Assembly (NCBI GenBank): GCA_903927685.1
Contig: CAIYOB010000161.1
Location: 1-5,867 of the forward strand
Origin: an uncultured Planctomycetaceae bacterium
GTDB taxonomy: Bacteria; Planctomycetota; Planctomycetia; Pirellulales; Pirellulaceae
Direction of reading: 5' to 3'
Length of the DNA stretch: 5,867 nt
Shown here one piece after another: positions 1 through 5,675 of the stretch (the stretch's first letter is position 1; each line of letters opens with the position of its first letter). A model generated the notes under the pieces. That model had not been told where the DNA came from, searched no databases, and saw nothing but the letters and a program-made list of their open reading frames with translations. Both the position numbers and the translations under genes were made by a program.

Positions 1-23
1 AGCCGCGCCAGGAACAAAGCCTC

Positions 24-338
24 ATGCCCGGGATCGACTTCGACCGCCTGCGCCGCGAGATCCCCATGGAAGACGTCCTGCACTTGATTGGCTTCCAGCC
101 TTGCCAGACCACGGGCGACCAATGGTACGGCGGCTGTCCCGTGCACGGTTCCACGGCCGACCGAGCCCGCCACTTCTCCGTGAACGTGGCCCGCCGTCGC
201 TACTGCTGCCACAAGTGTCGCCGACACGGCAACCAGTTGGAACTGTGGGCCGCCTACATCCAAAAGCCGTTGCACCCCGCGATGATCGATCTCTGCCACG
301 CCTTGGGACGAGACATCCCCTGGATTCACCGCTGGTGA
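24..338 (+). CDS. Stand-alone CHC2 zinc-finger protein (DnaG-type zinc-binding domain)
   Basis: A 104-residue protein that is essentially one zinc-binding domain of the type found at the N-terminus of bacterial primase DnaG. The four expected ligands are visible as C38-x2-H41 (GGCPVHG) and C62-x2-C65 (YCCHKC), separated by the usual 'HFSVN' strand (residues 50-54). The preceding helix 'MEDVLHLIGF' (15-24) matches the segment before the zinc site in primases. No Toprim or helicase-binding domain follows, so it cannot be a primase by itself; DNA binding is the likely role (inference). The ATG at 24 has AGGA ten bases upstream (10-13) and keeps the whole domain. The frame stays open to the left window edge, so a longer N-terminus cannot be excluded. 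The ATG at 66 would cut into the helix before the zinc site. Such short CHC2 proteins may be cargo of mobile elements, but no transposase is visible here. Confidence 0.8.
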   Translation: MPGIDFDRLRREIPMEDVLHLIGFQPCQTTGDQWYGGCPVHGSTADRARHFSVNVARRRYCCHKCRRHGNQLELWAAYIQKPLHPAMIDLCHALGRDIPWIHRW

Positions 339-475
339 CCAGCTCGTGCTATGTCCTCACCCCCTGAACTACTACCGGAACAGAGGTCAGAAGAGGCCAC
401 CGGTACTTCGCCCCCCATGCCACCGAAGCAACATCCATCGTTTACCCAGATTGATTGTCCATCAATTAGCCCGCG
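339..475. other. Non-coding junction between the CHC2 gene and the truncated WD40 gene
   Basis: I see no convincing gene here. The open frame starting at 351 is proline- and serine-rich, has no recognisable motif, and runs out of frame into the WD40 gene. The last 30 bases (about 441-470) are clearly more AT-rich than their surroundings. They contain a perfect 6-base inverted repeat, ATTGAT-TGTCC-ATCAAT (450-466), directly followed by a TAG (467-469) that closes the WD40 reading frame upstream. Recognisable coding sequence of the helical module resumes at about 476. The segment therefore probably contains a recombination or insertion breakpoint (inference). Confidence 0.4.
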
Positions 476-514
476 TGCGCTCAGCAAGCCGCGATCGGTG
501 ACGCTTGGTGGGAT

Positions 515-1570
515 TTGGCCGAAGCCAAACAGGGCGAGGAGCGGGATACCCTGCGGCTGCGAGCCGGTTTCTGGTATCGGCAGGCAATGCAGGAGCTGGA
601 TGGACTGAGTCGGCTTAAGGTCGAGCGGCGGATCGCTCAATTGGGAAGCGAGACCCCGGAGTCGAAGGCCAGCGAACCTGTGCCTGTGGGCGAGCTGCAT
701 TGCTTCGAGGGTCAGAACTACGGGGTTTTTTCAACTGATGGGCGATGGATACTCACCTCCAGCGGCGACAACGCCTTACGTTTGTGGGACCCATCCACTC
801 GCCGCGAGATCCGGAGTTTTGCCGGGCACACTGCTTGTCCTAGAATACTGTGCTTTGCTCCGCCCAAGGGAGATCGCATCGTCTCTGCGGGAGACGACGC
901 CACGATCCGCGTCTGGGACAGCGAGACGGGGCGCGAACTCAAGACGCTCAGAGTTGAATCCGGTCCTCTGAGAATCCGCTCGCCAGCGGTGGTCGCGGCG
1001 GCAGGCAAGCGTCTGTTGTGGTGCGCGGAGGACGGACGGGTGAGAGTGACCGACCTTGAGTCGGGACAGCACGTTCATTCATTCGATATTCGCCACGGCG
1101 GCACGACGGTGTACGTGGTGGGATTCTCGCACGATGGACAATGGGCGCTTAGCGGCGGATTCGAGTCCGCGGCCCGCCTCTGGAACGTAGCGGCCGGCAA
1201 AGCCGTCGATTTCGATCCCCATACTCACGTGTACGGCGGAGCCCTCTCGCCCGACGGACGACTCGGGTTGACGGGAGGTGGAGACGCACTGGTGCGGCTT
1301 TGGAACATGGCCACCCGCGTCGAGCTTGCCCGCTATGCCGGCCACGGCGGGCACATCTACGCCGCCGCCTTTTCGCCCGATGGACGCCGCATCCTGTCCG
1401 GTGACGGCAACGGCGAAGTCCGTCTGTGGGACACGAAAACAACTCAAGACCTACATTGCTACCGCGGTCACCAAGGCCATCCGATTTCGCGTTTGACCTT
1501 CTCTCCGGACGGTCGCTACGGGCTGTCCAGTGGCGAGGATGGCGTCAGGCTGTTGGGATTGCCGCCGTAG
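515..1570 (+). CDS. WD40-repeat beta-propeller protein, N-terminally truncated
   Basis: From the TTG at 515 the product is 351 residues. Residues 1-45 are the end of a helical module (motifs RAGFWYRQA, LKVERRIAQLG) that precedes LamG, WD40 or sulfatase-modifying-factor type domains in planctomycete proteins. Residues 61-351 form seven WD40 blades, roughly 61-98, 99-141, 142-184, 185-230, 231-271, 272-313 and 314-351. Blade-ending WD/WN pairs are at 91, 134, 223, 263 and 305, 'SPDGR' turns lie near 245, 287 and 330, and GH pairs are at 104, 276 and 318. Blade 1 is short (EGQNYGVFSTDG) and blade 7 ends in a degenerate LLGL. The propeller is expected to be a protein-interaction scaffold. The start is doubtful: the frame is open back to a TAG at 467, coding similarity (GDAWWDLAE) extends upstream of 515 to about 476, no ATG occurs before 587, and no good ribosome site precedes either candidate. 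This is a 5'-truncated gene that may no longer be translated. Confidence 0.7.
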   Translation: MAEAKQGEERDTLRLRAGFWYRQAMQELDGLSRLKVERRIAQLGSETPESKASEPVPVGELHCFEGQNYGVFSTDGRWILTSSGDNALRLWDPSTRREIRSFAGHTACPRILCFAPPKGDRIVSAGDDATIRVWDSETGRELKTLRVESGPLRIRSPAVVAAAGKRLLWCAEDGRVRVTDLESGQHVHSFDIRHGGTTVYVVGFSHDGQWALSGGFESAARLWNVAAGKAVDFDPHTHVYGGALSPDGRLGLTGGGDALVRLWNMATRVELARYAGHGGHIYAAAFSPDGRRILSGDGNGEVRLWDTKTTQDLHCYRGHQGHPISRLTFSPDGRYGLSSGEDGVRLLGLPP

Positions 1571-2023
1571 GCTCCGTGGGAGGCAGAATCGAATGACGAT
1601 TAGGAAGCGATTGGTGCGCGGCGTGCTGAATGCGGGCGCGTCCTCGGTGTTTGGTTGACATCGTTCGGGTCAATGGCGGGATGATCTTATCTCCGACTTG
1701 GGGGTGGTGAGCACATCGGTCACAGCGGAACTCTTGTCCGGTGGTGCCGTTGACGCATGATCCCCGTAAAAGACGGGTTCTGTTTTCTTTCGATGGTCAG
1801 CGGAAATCTCCTGGGACGCGGCGAAGCGGTCGAAGTGACGGCTGGCGTCGATGGCTGGTGGTACTTGAACGGTGAACCACTGGTCCAGACCGGGCGCCGT
1901 CCTTCGGCTCGCTCGAGTGCTCTACGCGGCCAACTTGCCCGTCGGCAGGCGTCCTGGACCAGGACCACGGCTTTCAGGGACGTGCCACACCCGCAGGGCC
2001 ACGTCAGCCCCCGGCCTGCGGAT
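1571..2023. other. Intergenic stretch without an intact gene
   Basis: This segment separates the WD40 gene from the end of the minus-strand pair. Apart from the protein remnant at 1769-1876, I recognise nothing that must be coding. An odd palindrome, GTCCTGG-A-CCAGGAC, lies at 1951-1965. A TTGACA at 1655-1660 has no convincing partner at the right distance. The open frames on both strands here are rich in Arg, Pro and Ser, as expected of GC-rich non-coding or out-of-frame sequence. No T-tract terminator is visible after the WD40 stop codon or after the minus-strand stop at 2024. Confidence 0.5.
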
Positions 2024-2131
2024 CTACGGACTCTCCGCCAACTGATAGACGAGTTCTCCGTACCACTGGGCGCGGCGAGTGCGGAGCGCATCGACGTACT
2101 GCTCAATCCGAGTGCGAAGCGGCGCGGGTAG
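1757..2131 (+). pseudogene. Remnant of a GEAV/WYL-type beta module inside an otherwise unrecognised frame
   Basis: The frame starting at ATG 1757 opens with a stretch (residues 5-38, bases 1769-1870) containing 'DGFCFLSMVSGNL', 'GRGEAVEV' and 'DGWWYL'. This resembles a short repeated module seen at the ends of some planctomycete and phage-like surface proteins, with a consensus close to CFL-x-G-x2-G-x4-GEAV-x-V-x3-DG-x-WYL (recalled pattern, not searched). After residue 45 the frame becomes Arg/Ser-rich without motifs, and its last 108 bases lie antisense to the 137-residue helical gene. That makes a real 124-residue product unlikely. A TGA sits at 1751-1753 in the same frame, so there is no continuation upstream. 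Most likely it is a C-terminal fragment of a lost gene. A short expressed protein ending in decayed sequence is possible but not favoured. Confidence 0.35.
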
Positions 2132-2437
2132 GTCTTGGGCTGCCAGCAATTGATCGCACAGCGCGATGGCTTCGTAGAAGTTGCCGGCCTGAGCCCAGCA
2201 GCTCGCCGCGCTGAAGTAGTGTACGAACGACTTCTGCCGCAACTGCTTCTGGGCGCAGGTTTCGCCCAGCTGCTCTTCCATTGCGGCAGCGTCTGCGAAC
2301 TTGGCGGCCGCTGCCTCCGGCTCCTTCCGTTGGCGCAAGAGCCGCGCTTCCAGGATCAATCGCGACTTCCGAGCCTCATCCGCCAGAAACGCCTCGCCTA
2401 AACCGGATTCGCTGATGCCTCGAACCGACTCGCTCAT
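2024..2437 (-). CDS. Small all-helical TPR-like protein of unknown function
   Basis: A 137-residue protein that is predicted to be almost entirely helical and is soluble, with no signal peptide or membrane segment. Residues 18-67 form long charged helices (ARKSRLILEARLLRQRKEP, then AAAAKFADAAAMEEQL). Residues 69-100 (KSFVHYFSAASCWAQAGNF, YEAIALCDQLL) have the small-residue pattern of a tetratricopeptide-type helical hairpin, and 106-130 form a last helix. Such proteins usually bind other proteins; no catalytic motif is seen. Its ATG (2437-2435) overlaps the upstream gene's TGA as ATGA, and GAGGAA (2451-2446) lies eight bases before it, so the start is well supported. The pairing suggests it works with, or on, the upstream product (inference). 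The reading frame is clean, unlike that partner. I recognise the pair from planctomycete genomes as uncharacterised; no function is known to me. Confidence 0.72.
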   Translation of the reverse strand: MSESVRGISESGLGEAFLADEARKSRLILEARLLRQRKEPEAAAAKFADAAAMEEQLGETCAQKQLRQKSFVHYFSAASCWAQAGNFYEAIALCDQLLAAQDLPAPLRTRIEQYVDALRTRRAQWYGELVYQLAESP

Positions 2438-2787
2438 GCGTTGGATTCCTCGTGCTGGTGAAAGGAAAAGATGACTCGGCGTGCGGTGAAATCAACGACC
2501 ACCACGTAGCCGTCGACGCCAAACGGATTGTCCAGCAATTGCTCCGCCTTGAGGCGGTGCCGCGTCTCTAAGTCTCCTGTCAGAGTCCCGCTCACTTCCA
2601 GACCGAATTGGCGCCGTCCGTCGGACACCCAATAATCGAACCGGTCTCCGTTTGGGTGACGGCACGAACCTGCAGTCGTGCGTACACGTGTACTACGACG
2701 CAGGCAATCGCGCAGGCAGCCCACTCGGTGACGTCTCGCTACGGAATCGCCAACGGCTATGCAGGCACTTTGGCGGCGGACCAGCAC
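2434..2787 (-). CDS. Possible residual product: C-terminal part of the disrupted gene
   Basis: This 117-residue open frame covers the C-terminal segment of the disrupted gene. Residues 45-113 are protein-like (DRFDYWVSDGRRQFGLEVSG, DGYVVVVDF, FSFHQHEE). Residues 1-43 are Arg/Cys-rich and look like out-of-frame translation of the better-conserved frame on the same strand, apart from the short piece 'IAVGDSVA' (10-17). The alternating strands around D51, E64 and 'YVVVV' (94-98) loosely recall a PD-(D/E)XK nuclease core, but the catalytic Lys after E-x is replaced (E64-V-S), so I do not assign that fold. It is listed because an automatic gene caller would probably report it. I favour the disrupted-gene reading. 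Confidence 0.35.
   Translation of the reverse strand: MLVRRQSACIAVGDSVARRHRVGCLRDCLRRSTRVRTTAGSCRHPNGDRFDYWVSDGRRQFGLEVSGTLTGDLETRHRLKAEQLLDNPFGVDGYVVVVDFTARRVIFSFHQHEESNA
2446..2451 (-). promoter_or_regulatory. Ribosome binding site of the helical protein gene
   Basis: Read on the minus strand, GAGGAA stands eight bases before the ATG at 2437. It lies within the end of the upstream reading frame, as expected for translational coupling in an ATGA overlap. It also fixes the start of the 137-residue protein at 2437. Confidence 0.6.
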
Positions 2788-3130
2788 AGCTCCAGCCGAC
2801 GGTTGCTCGGGCCTGCGGAGTCAATGCCGCGGAGTTCGATCAGGAGTTCCGCCTCCGTCACACCGTCCTGCCCGCCTAAACGGACAACGGCAAAGGGAAC
2901 GAACAAGTCAGCGCCAAGCGGATGAACGCTGGCAAGGACAGCCAAATCAAATCGGTCTCGCTGTGACACTTCAGTCATTTATCCAGTGACCACCCCAGCG
3001 ACTTGCAGTACACCTTCAATGTTAGCACCCTCGGCGAGTTTGAGTGGCGCCGCACGGCCGCTCCGTTCACTTGATTATGGGCCAGTTTCAGTGTAGCACG
3101 CATCAAGAAAGACAACAACACGAAGAAACG

Positions 3131-3698
3131 CGGCTGGCCGCGGCAGGGAACGCATCCACGACCAGCCAGCACAAGGCGGTCGGCGAGGCCGTGTTGAAGA
3201 TCGCCGACGCCGTGGCGGGCGCGGAGGAGTACAAGTTGGCACTCGACCTGTGCGAATCGGCCCGGTCGGCTGCCCAGAAGGCCAGGCAGTACTCGTTGGC
3301 CAAGGAGTTGGCAGCCAAGATCGAAGATATCCAGAAGCTTCAACTCGCTTTCCAGGAGTACAAAGCCGCGTGGGCTTTGATGCAAGAGGATCCCGCCGAG
3401 CCGGCGGGGCGCTGCAATTCGGGGGAACGGGTTCTGTCCTTGTGCCGACGTTGGGGAATTACCTCACCTCCGATCTGAAGCAATTCTCTCTGGCGTTTTG
3501 GATCTGGCAGGCCGATATCCTGCGCGACTGGGCACGCTGGCATCAGGGCAGGACAAACAACTGTATTTCCGCGGAATCATCGACGAGATGGCCGTTTTTC
3601 GCCGAGCCCTGTCGGAGCAAGAGATTCAATGGCTTCTCCAGCTGGGCGTGCAAGGCGAGCCGCTCGTCAAGGCCACGCGGACTCGTTCGGGCCGCTGA
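3131..3698 (+). pseudogene. Decayed helical-module + LamG (concanavalin-like) gene in three frames
   Basis: Three adjoining pieces in three frames form the remains of one gene. Piece 1 (about 3131-3403) encodes helical sequence (KAVGEAVLKIADAV, YKLALDLCESARSAAQKAR, YSLAKELAAKIEDIQKLQ, AFQEYKAAWALMQEDPAEP). Piece 2 (3409-3519) is the first strand pair of a LamG domain (ALQFGGTGSVLVPTLGNYL, FSLAFWIWQADI). Piece 3 (3528-3698) is the LamG C-terminal end (QLYFRGIIDEMAVFRRALSE, QEIQWLLQLG) and a natural-looking C-terminus ending at TGA 3698. LamG domains usually span about 150 residues; only about 95 are left, so the middle is deleted. The part of the helical module between 'QEDPAEP' and LamG is also missing, and no signal peptide precedes piece 1. 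The intact ancestor was probably a secreted or envelope protein. The open frames from 3044 and 3498 are only fragments of it. Confidence 0.7.
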
Positions 3699-3710
3699 CC
3701 GCGGGTGGGG

Positions 3711-3734
3711 GGGCGAGTTCGCGGGACTCGTCCC
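3711..3734 (+). terminator. GC-rich hairpin after the LamG remnant, possible weak terminator
   Basis: GGGCGAGT (3711-3718) can pair with ACTCG-T-CCC (3726-3734) across a 7-base loop, with one bulged T. It starts 12 bases after the LamG stop codon and lies ahead of the LRR gene. There is no T-tract after the stem, so classic intrinsic termination is doubtful; it may be a chance structure in GC-rich DNA. Confidence 0.22.
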
Positions 3735-3800
3735 GGCGGCGCCTGGTTTCCGAAGCAAGGCATTCTATCCATTCCTGTTCCTCCTTCGGCTCGGATCGGG

Positions 3801-3806
3801 TAAAAT
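3801..3806 (+). promoter_or_regulatory. Candidate -10 box (TAAAAT) upstream of the LRR gene
   Basis: TAAAAT stands out in the otherwise GC-rich leader, 84 bases before the ATG at 3891, and is close to the TATAAT consensus. The bases 17 upstream (TTCCTC, 3778-3783) match TTGACA poorly, so only the -10 element is proposed. Confidence 0.3.
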
Positions 3807-3879
3807 GGGGCGGCTTTCGGCTGACGTGGGCATTCCGGAGTGGCGGCGGTTCGCCCGGGATGGCGAGCCTTCGTCTGGG

Positions 3880-3886
3880 AAGGTGG
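3880..3886 (+). promoter_or_regulatory. Ribosome binding site of the LRR gene
   Basis: AAGGTGG, one base away from AAGGAGG, lies four bases before the ATG at 3891. It decides the start in favour of 3891 over the in-frame GTG at 3840, which would add 17 residues of unlikely sequence. Confidence 0.6.
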
Positions 3887-3890
3887 AACG

Positions 3891-5675
3891 ATGTCCGACG
3901 CGGACAAGCTGCACACGCATCAGGCTGGTGACGCGAGCAAGTCTTCCGGCGAAAGCGTTGCGAAACCAGCTCGGCTCCGCCGCTGGCTGCAGTTTAGTGT
4001 CAAGACCCTACTGGTGGTCACCTTTCTCGCCTGCCTCCTGTTTGCCAGGCTGGCTTATCTCAGCCAATCGGGGAGACAGCAGCGTGTGGCGGCGAGGGCG
4101 TTGCAGCAGCGCGGGGCGAGTGTGCAATTCGATCGCCGCGTGGACAGCGACAGCCCGCTGCCGACGTCCGTGTCCGACGGCCCCTTCGGCGCCTTCGCGG
4201 ACATGTTCGCGCCGAACGTCGATGACGTCTTCGCCGAAGACCAGCCCCTGACCGACGCCGACTTGATCAATTTGCGCGGTCTCAAGCGTCTGGACCGCCT
4301 GGTATTGTCCGGCACCAAGATCACCGACGCGGGGCTGGAGCAGCTGCGGCACGTGCCGCGACTGCCCAATCTGTGGCTGTCGAGGACCGCGATCACCGAT
4401 GCGGGACTCGTGCACCTGAAAGCGGTTCCCCGGCTGGAAATCCTGCTGTTGGACGGAACACACATCACCGACGCCGGTCTCGTCCACCTCCGCTCCCTGC
4501 CTCGCCTCCGCGTGCTCGACCTGTCGAATACGGCGATTGGCGACGGCGGATTGGCTCACCTGCAGGCCGTGAAGCAACTGGAGTTACTGCAATTGAAGCA
4601 GACGCGGATCACGGACGCGGGGCTCGCGCACCTCCAGTCGCTGGAACGGCTCGAAGACCTCGATCTCAACGACACGAAGATCACCAGCGAGGGTTTTGCG
4701 CAAGTGAGGAATGTCCCGTGTCTGACGCGACTGTACCTGGACAATACCCGACTGAGCGACGCCGGCATGGCCCAGCTGCGCAAATTCGCTTCCCTCGTGG
4801 TGCTGAATATCAAGAACACTCCCGCCAGCGATGCCGCCGTCGAGAAGCTGCGTCAGGCCTTGCCGGAATTGATGATCGATGGCATCAGCTATCAGCGGAT
4901 GTACGGCGATGCCAACAACGTCTCGGCGTGGAGTCTGGGCGACAGTCCGCCGCCCCATTACGGGCTGGGCGACTGGCTCCGCGACGGCCCGGACGAGCCG
5001 ACGGCCGCCGGTCTGCCGCCGCGCCTGGCGGCGGCGTTGGAGCACGATAGCCGCGAGTTCTTGGCGGTGCAGAGCATCCCGATGACGGAGACCATCCGGC
5101 GGCAGTTGAGCCGGCTGCGCCGCGTCCGCTGGCTGCGTTTGTCGTCGGAAACGAGGGCCGCGGACTTGTCCTGGATCGGTGGCTTGACGCAGTTGCGAGG
5201 ACTTTCGTTGCAGGGCGCGAACCTGACCGGCTGCGACTTCCGCAATCTCACCGCCCTGCAGTCTCTCCAGTGGCTCAACCTGAGTGATGTGGACATGTCC
5301 GCCGACGACTTTGCGACGCTGCCGCCGCTGGCCAGCCTGCATACGCTGTTCCTGTCAGGCCGGCAGGTGACGGACGCGTACCTCCTGCATCTGACCCGAC
5401 TGCAGCTGCCCCGCTTGGCCCGGTTGTCGCTTGACACCTCCTCCGTGTCCGACGCCGGTTTGGTGCCGTTCTGCACGGCGTACAATCTCGAGTACCTGAA
5501 CCTGTTTCTCTCCCAGAACGTCACCGAACAGTCCGTGAGCGCACTGGGCCGGATGACCAACTTGCGGACGCTGGGCATCGGCGGCTCGGGACTCACGCCG
5601 AACTACCGCAGGACGCCGGCCGTCGAGCAACTGTGCCGGTTGCTGCCGAATTGTTCCGTCGATTACGGGGACTAA
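3891..5675 (+). CDS. Membrane-anchored leucine-rich-repeat protein
   Basis: A 594-residue protein. Residues 1-32 are polar and end in a basic patch (KPARLRRW). Residues 33-56 form one membrane segment (VKTLLVVTFLACLLFARLAY). By the positive-inside rule the N-terminus stays in the cytoplasm and the LRR part lies outside the membrane. After a linker (57-117), a first LRR block repeats with an exact 24-residue period: the 'I/L-T/S-D-A' position falls at 120, 144, 168, 192, 216, 240, 264, 288 and 312, with consensus L-x-L-x2-T-x-ITDAGL-x-HL. A Pro/Asp-rich spacer (about 331-400) separates a looser second block (about 405-570; LRGLSLQGANLTG, LQWLNLSDVDMS, LHTLFLSGRQVTDAYL, LARLSLDTSSVSDAGL). The end 'LCRLLPNCSVDYGD' is a usual C-terminus for this kind of protein. 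It probably acts by protein-protein contact; ligand unknown. The start at 3891 is backed by AAGGTGG. The frame is clean throughout. Confidence 0.88.
   Translation: MSDADKLHTHQAGDASKSSGESVAKPARLRRWLQFSVKTLLVVTFLACLLFARLAYLSQSGRQQRVAARALQQRGASVQFDRRVDSDSPLPTSVSDGPFGAFADMFAPNVDDVFAEDQPLTDADLINLRGLKRLDRLVLSGTKITDAGLEQLRHVPRLPNLWLSRTAITDAGLVHLKAVPRLEILLLDGTHITDAGLVHLRSLPRLRVLDLSNTAIGDGGLAHLQAVKQLELLQLKQTRITDAGLAHLQSLERLEDLDLNDTKITSEGFAQVRNVPCLTRLYLDNTRLSDAGMAQLRKFASLVVLNIKNTPASDAAVEKLRQALPELMIDGISYQRMYGDANNVSAWSLGDSPPPHYGLGDWLRDGPDEPTAAGLPPRLAAALEHDSREFLAVQSIPMTETIRRQLSRLRRVRWLRLSSETRAADLSWIGGLTQLRGLSLQGANLTGCDFRNLTALQSLQWLNLSDVDMSADDFATLPPLASLHTLFLSGRQVTDAYLLHLTRLQLPRLARLSLDTSSVSDAGLVPFCTAYNLEYLNLFLSQNVTEQSVSALGRMTNLRTLGIGGSGLTPNYRRTPAVEQLCRLLPNCSVDYGD
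4248..4895 (+). repeat. Nine 72-bp coding repeats of the first LRR block
   Basis: The 24-residue LRR unit appears in the DNA as a 72-base period. Versions of ATCACCGACGCGGGGCTG occur at 4320, 4392, 4464, 4536 (diverged, ATTGGCGACGGCGGA), 4608 and 4680, with weaker copies at 4248, 4752 and 4824. Units differ at many third positions, so the array is old or under selection rather than freshly amplified. No unit has gained or lost bases. Confidence 0.75.

Larger units (their letters stand above)
2434..2978 (-). pseudogene. Frame-disrupted gene of about 180 residues, partner of the helical protein
   Basis: The coding signal runs continuously from an ATG at 2978 to a TGA at 2434 but changes frame. 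Segment 1 (2978-2760) encodes 'RFDLAVLASVHPLGADLFVP', 'LRGIDSAGPSNRRLELCWS' and ends 'AAKVPA' at a TAG (2759-2757). A short stretch in another frame (about 2760-2737, 'IAVGDSVA') bridges a second in-frame TAG (2741-2739). Segment 2 returns to the first frame (about 2735-2645: 'DVTEWAACAIACVVVHVY', 'ARLQVRAV'). Segment 3 is in the bridging frame again (about 2648-2437: 'NGDRFDYW', 'FGLEVSGT', 'AEQLLDNPFGVDGYVVVV', 'RVIFSFHQHE'). Joined, these give about 180 residues that read as one protein of a family I recall only as hypothetical in planctomycetes. Three frame changes argue for a decayed gene; base-calling errors are the alternative. The last frame alone gives an open reading frame 2787-2434 (117 residues) that could still be translated. 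Confidence 0.6.

Noticed and set aside
351..608. Open frame of 85 residues after the CHC2 gene
   Set aside because: No motif, Pro/Ser-rich, no clear ribosome site, and its second half overlaps the recognisable WD40 N-terminal frame in another register.
879..897. Hairpin TCGTCTC-TGCGG-GAGACGA
   Set aside because: A perfect 7-base stem, but inside WD40 blade 2 coding sequence and without any terminator or regulatory context.
1655..1690. TTGACA at 1655-1660 as a promoter
   Set aside because: No acceptable -10 box at 16-18 bases, and no convincing gene follows on the plus strand.
1720..2106. Minus-strand open frame of 128 residues
   Set aside because: Low-complexity Arg/Ser/Pro composition, partly antisense to the GEAV/WYL remnant, and its start lies inside the well-supported 137-residue gene.
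2682..2693. 12-base perfect palindrome GTACACGTGTAC
   Set aside because: It falls within the protein-like 'VVVHVY' coding of the disrupted minus-strand gene; most likely incidental.
2979..3130. Search for a divergent promoter between the minus-strand pair and the LamG remnant
   Set aside because: No paired -35/-10 elements seen on either strand; a short plus-strand reading (LQYTFNVSTLGEFEW) has no start and is too short to call.
3703..3713. G-run as a possible G-quadruplex
   Set aside because: Only two G tracts of sufficient length are close together; four are not available within a normal loop distance.
3250..4251. Long open frame of 333 residues, plus strand
   Set aside because: Only its bases 3409-3519 carry LamG sequence. 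The rest is Arg/Ser/Trp-rich translation that is out of frame with the helical module on the left and the LRR gene on the right.
4008..4577. Minus-strand open frame of 189 residues
   Set aside because: It is antisense to the LRR repeats; its own repetition (QVGVG, RVGDLGAG) mirrors the 72-base LRR period.
4584..5342. Minus-strand open frame of 252 residues
   Set aside because: It is antisense to the clear LRR gene, Gln/Arg-rich and without motifs; it arises from the codon bias of the LRR repeats.
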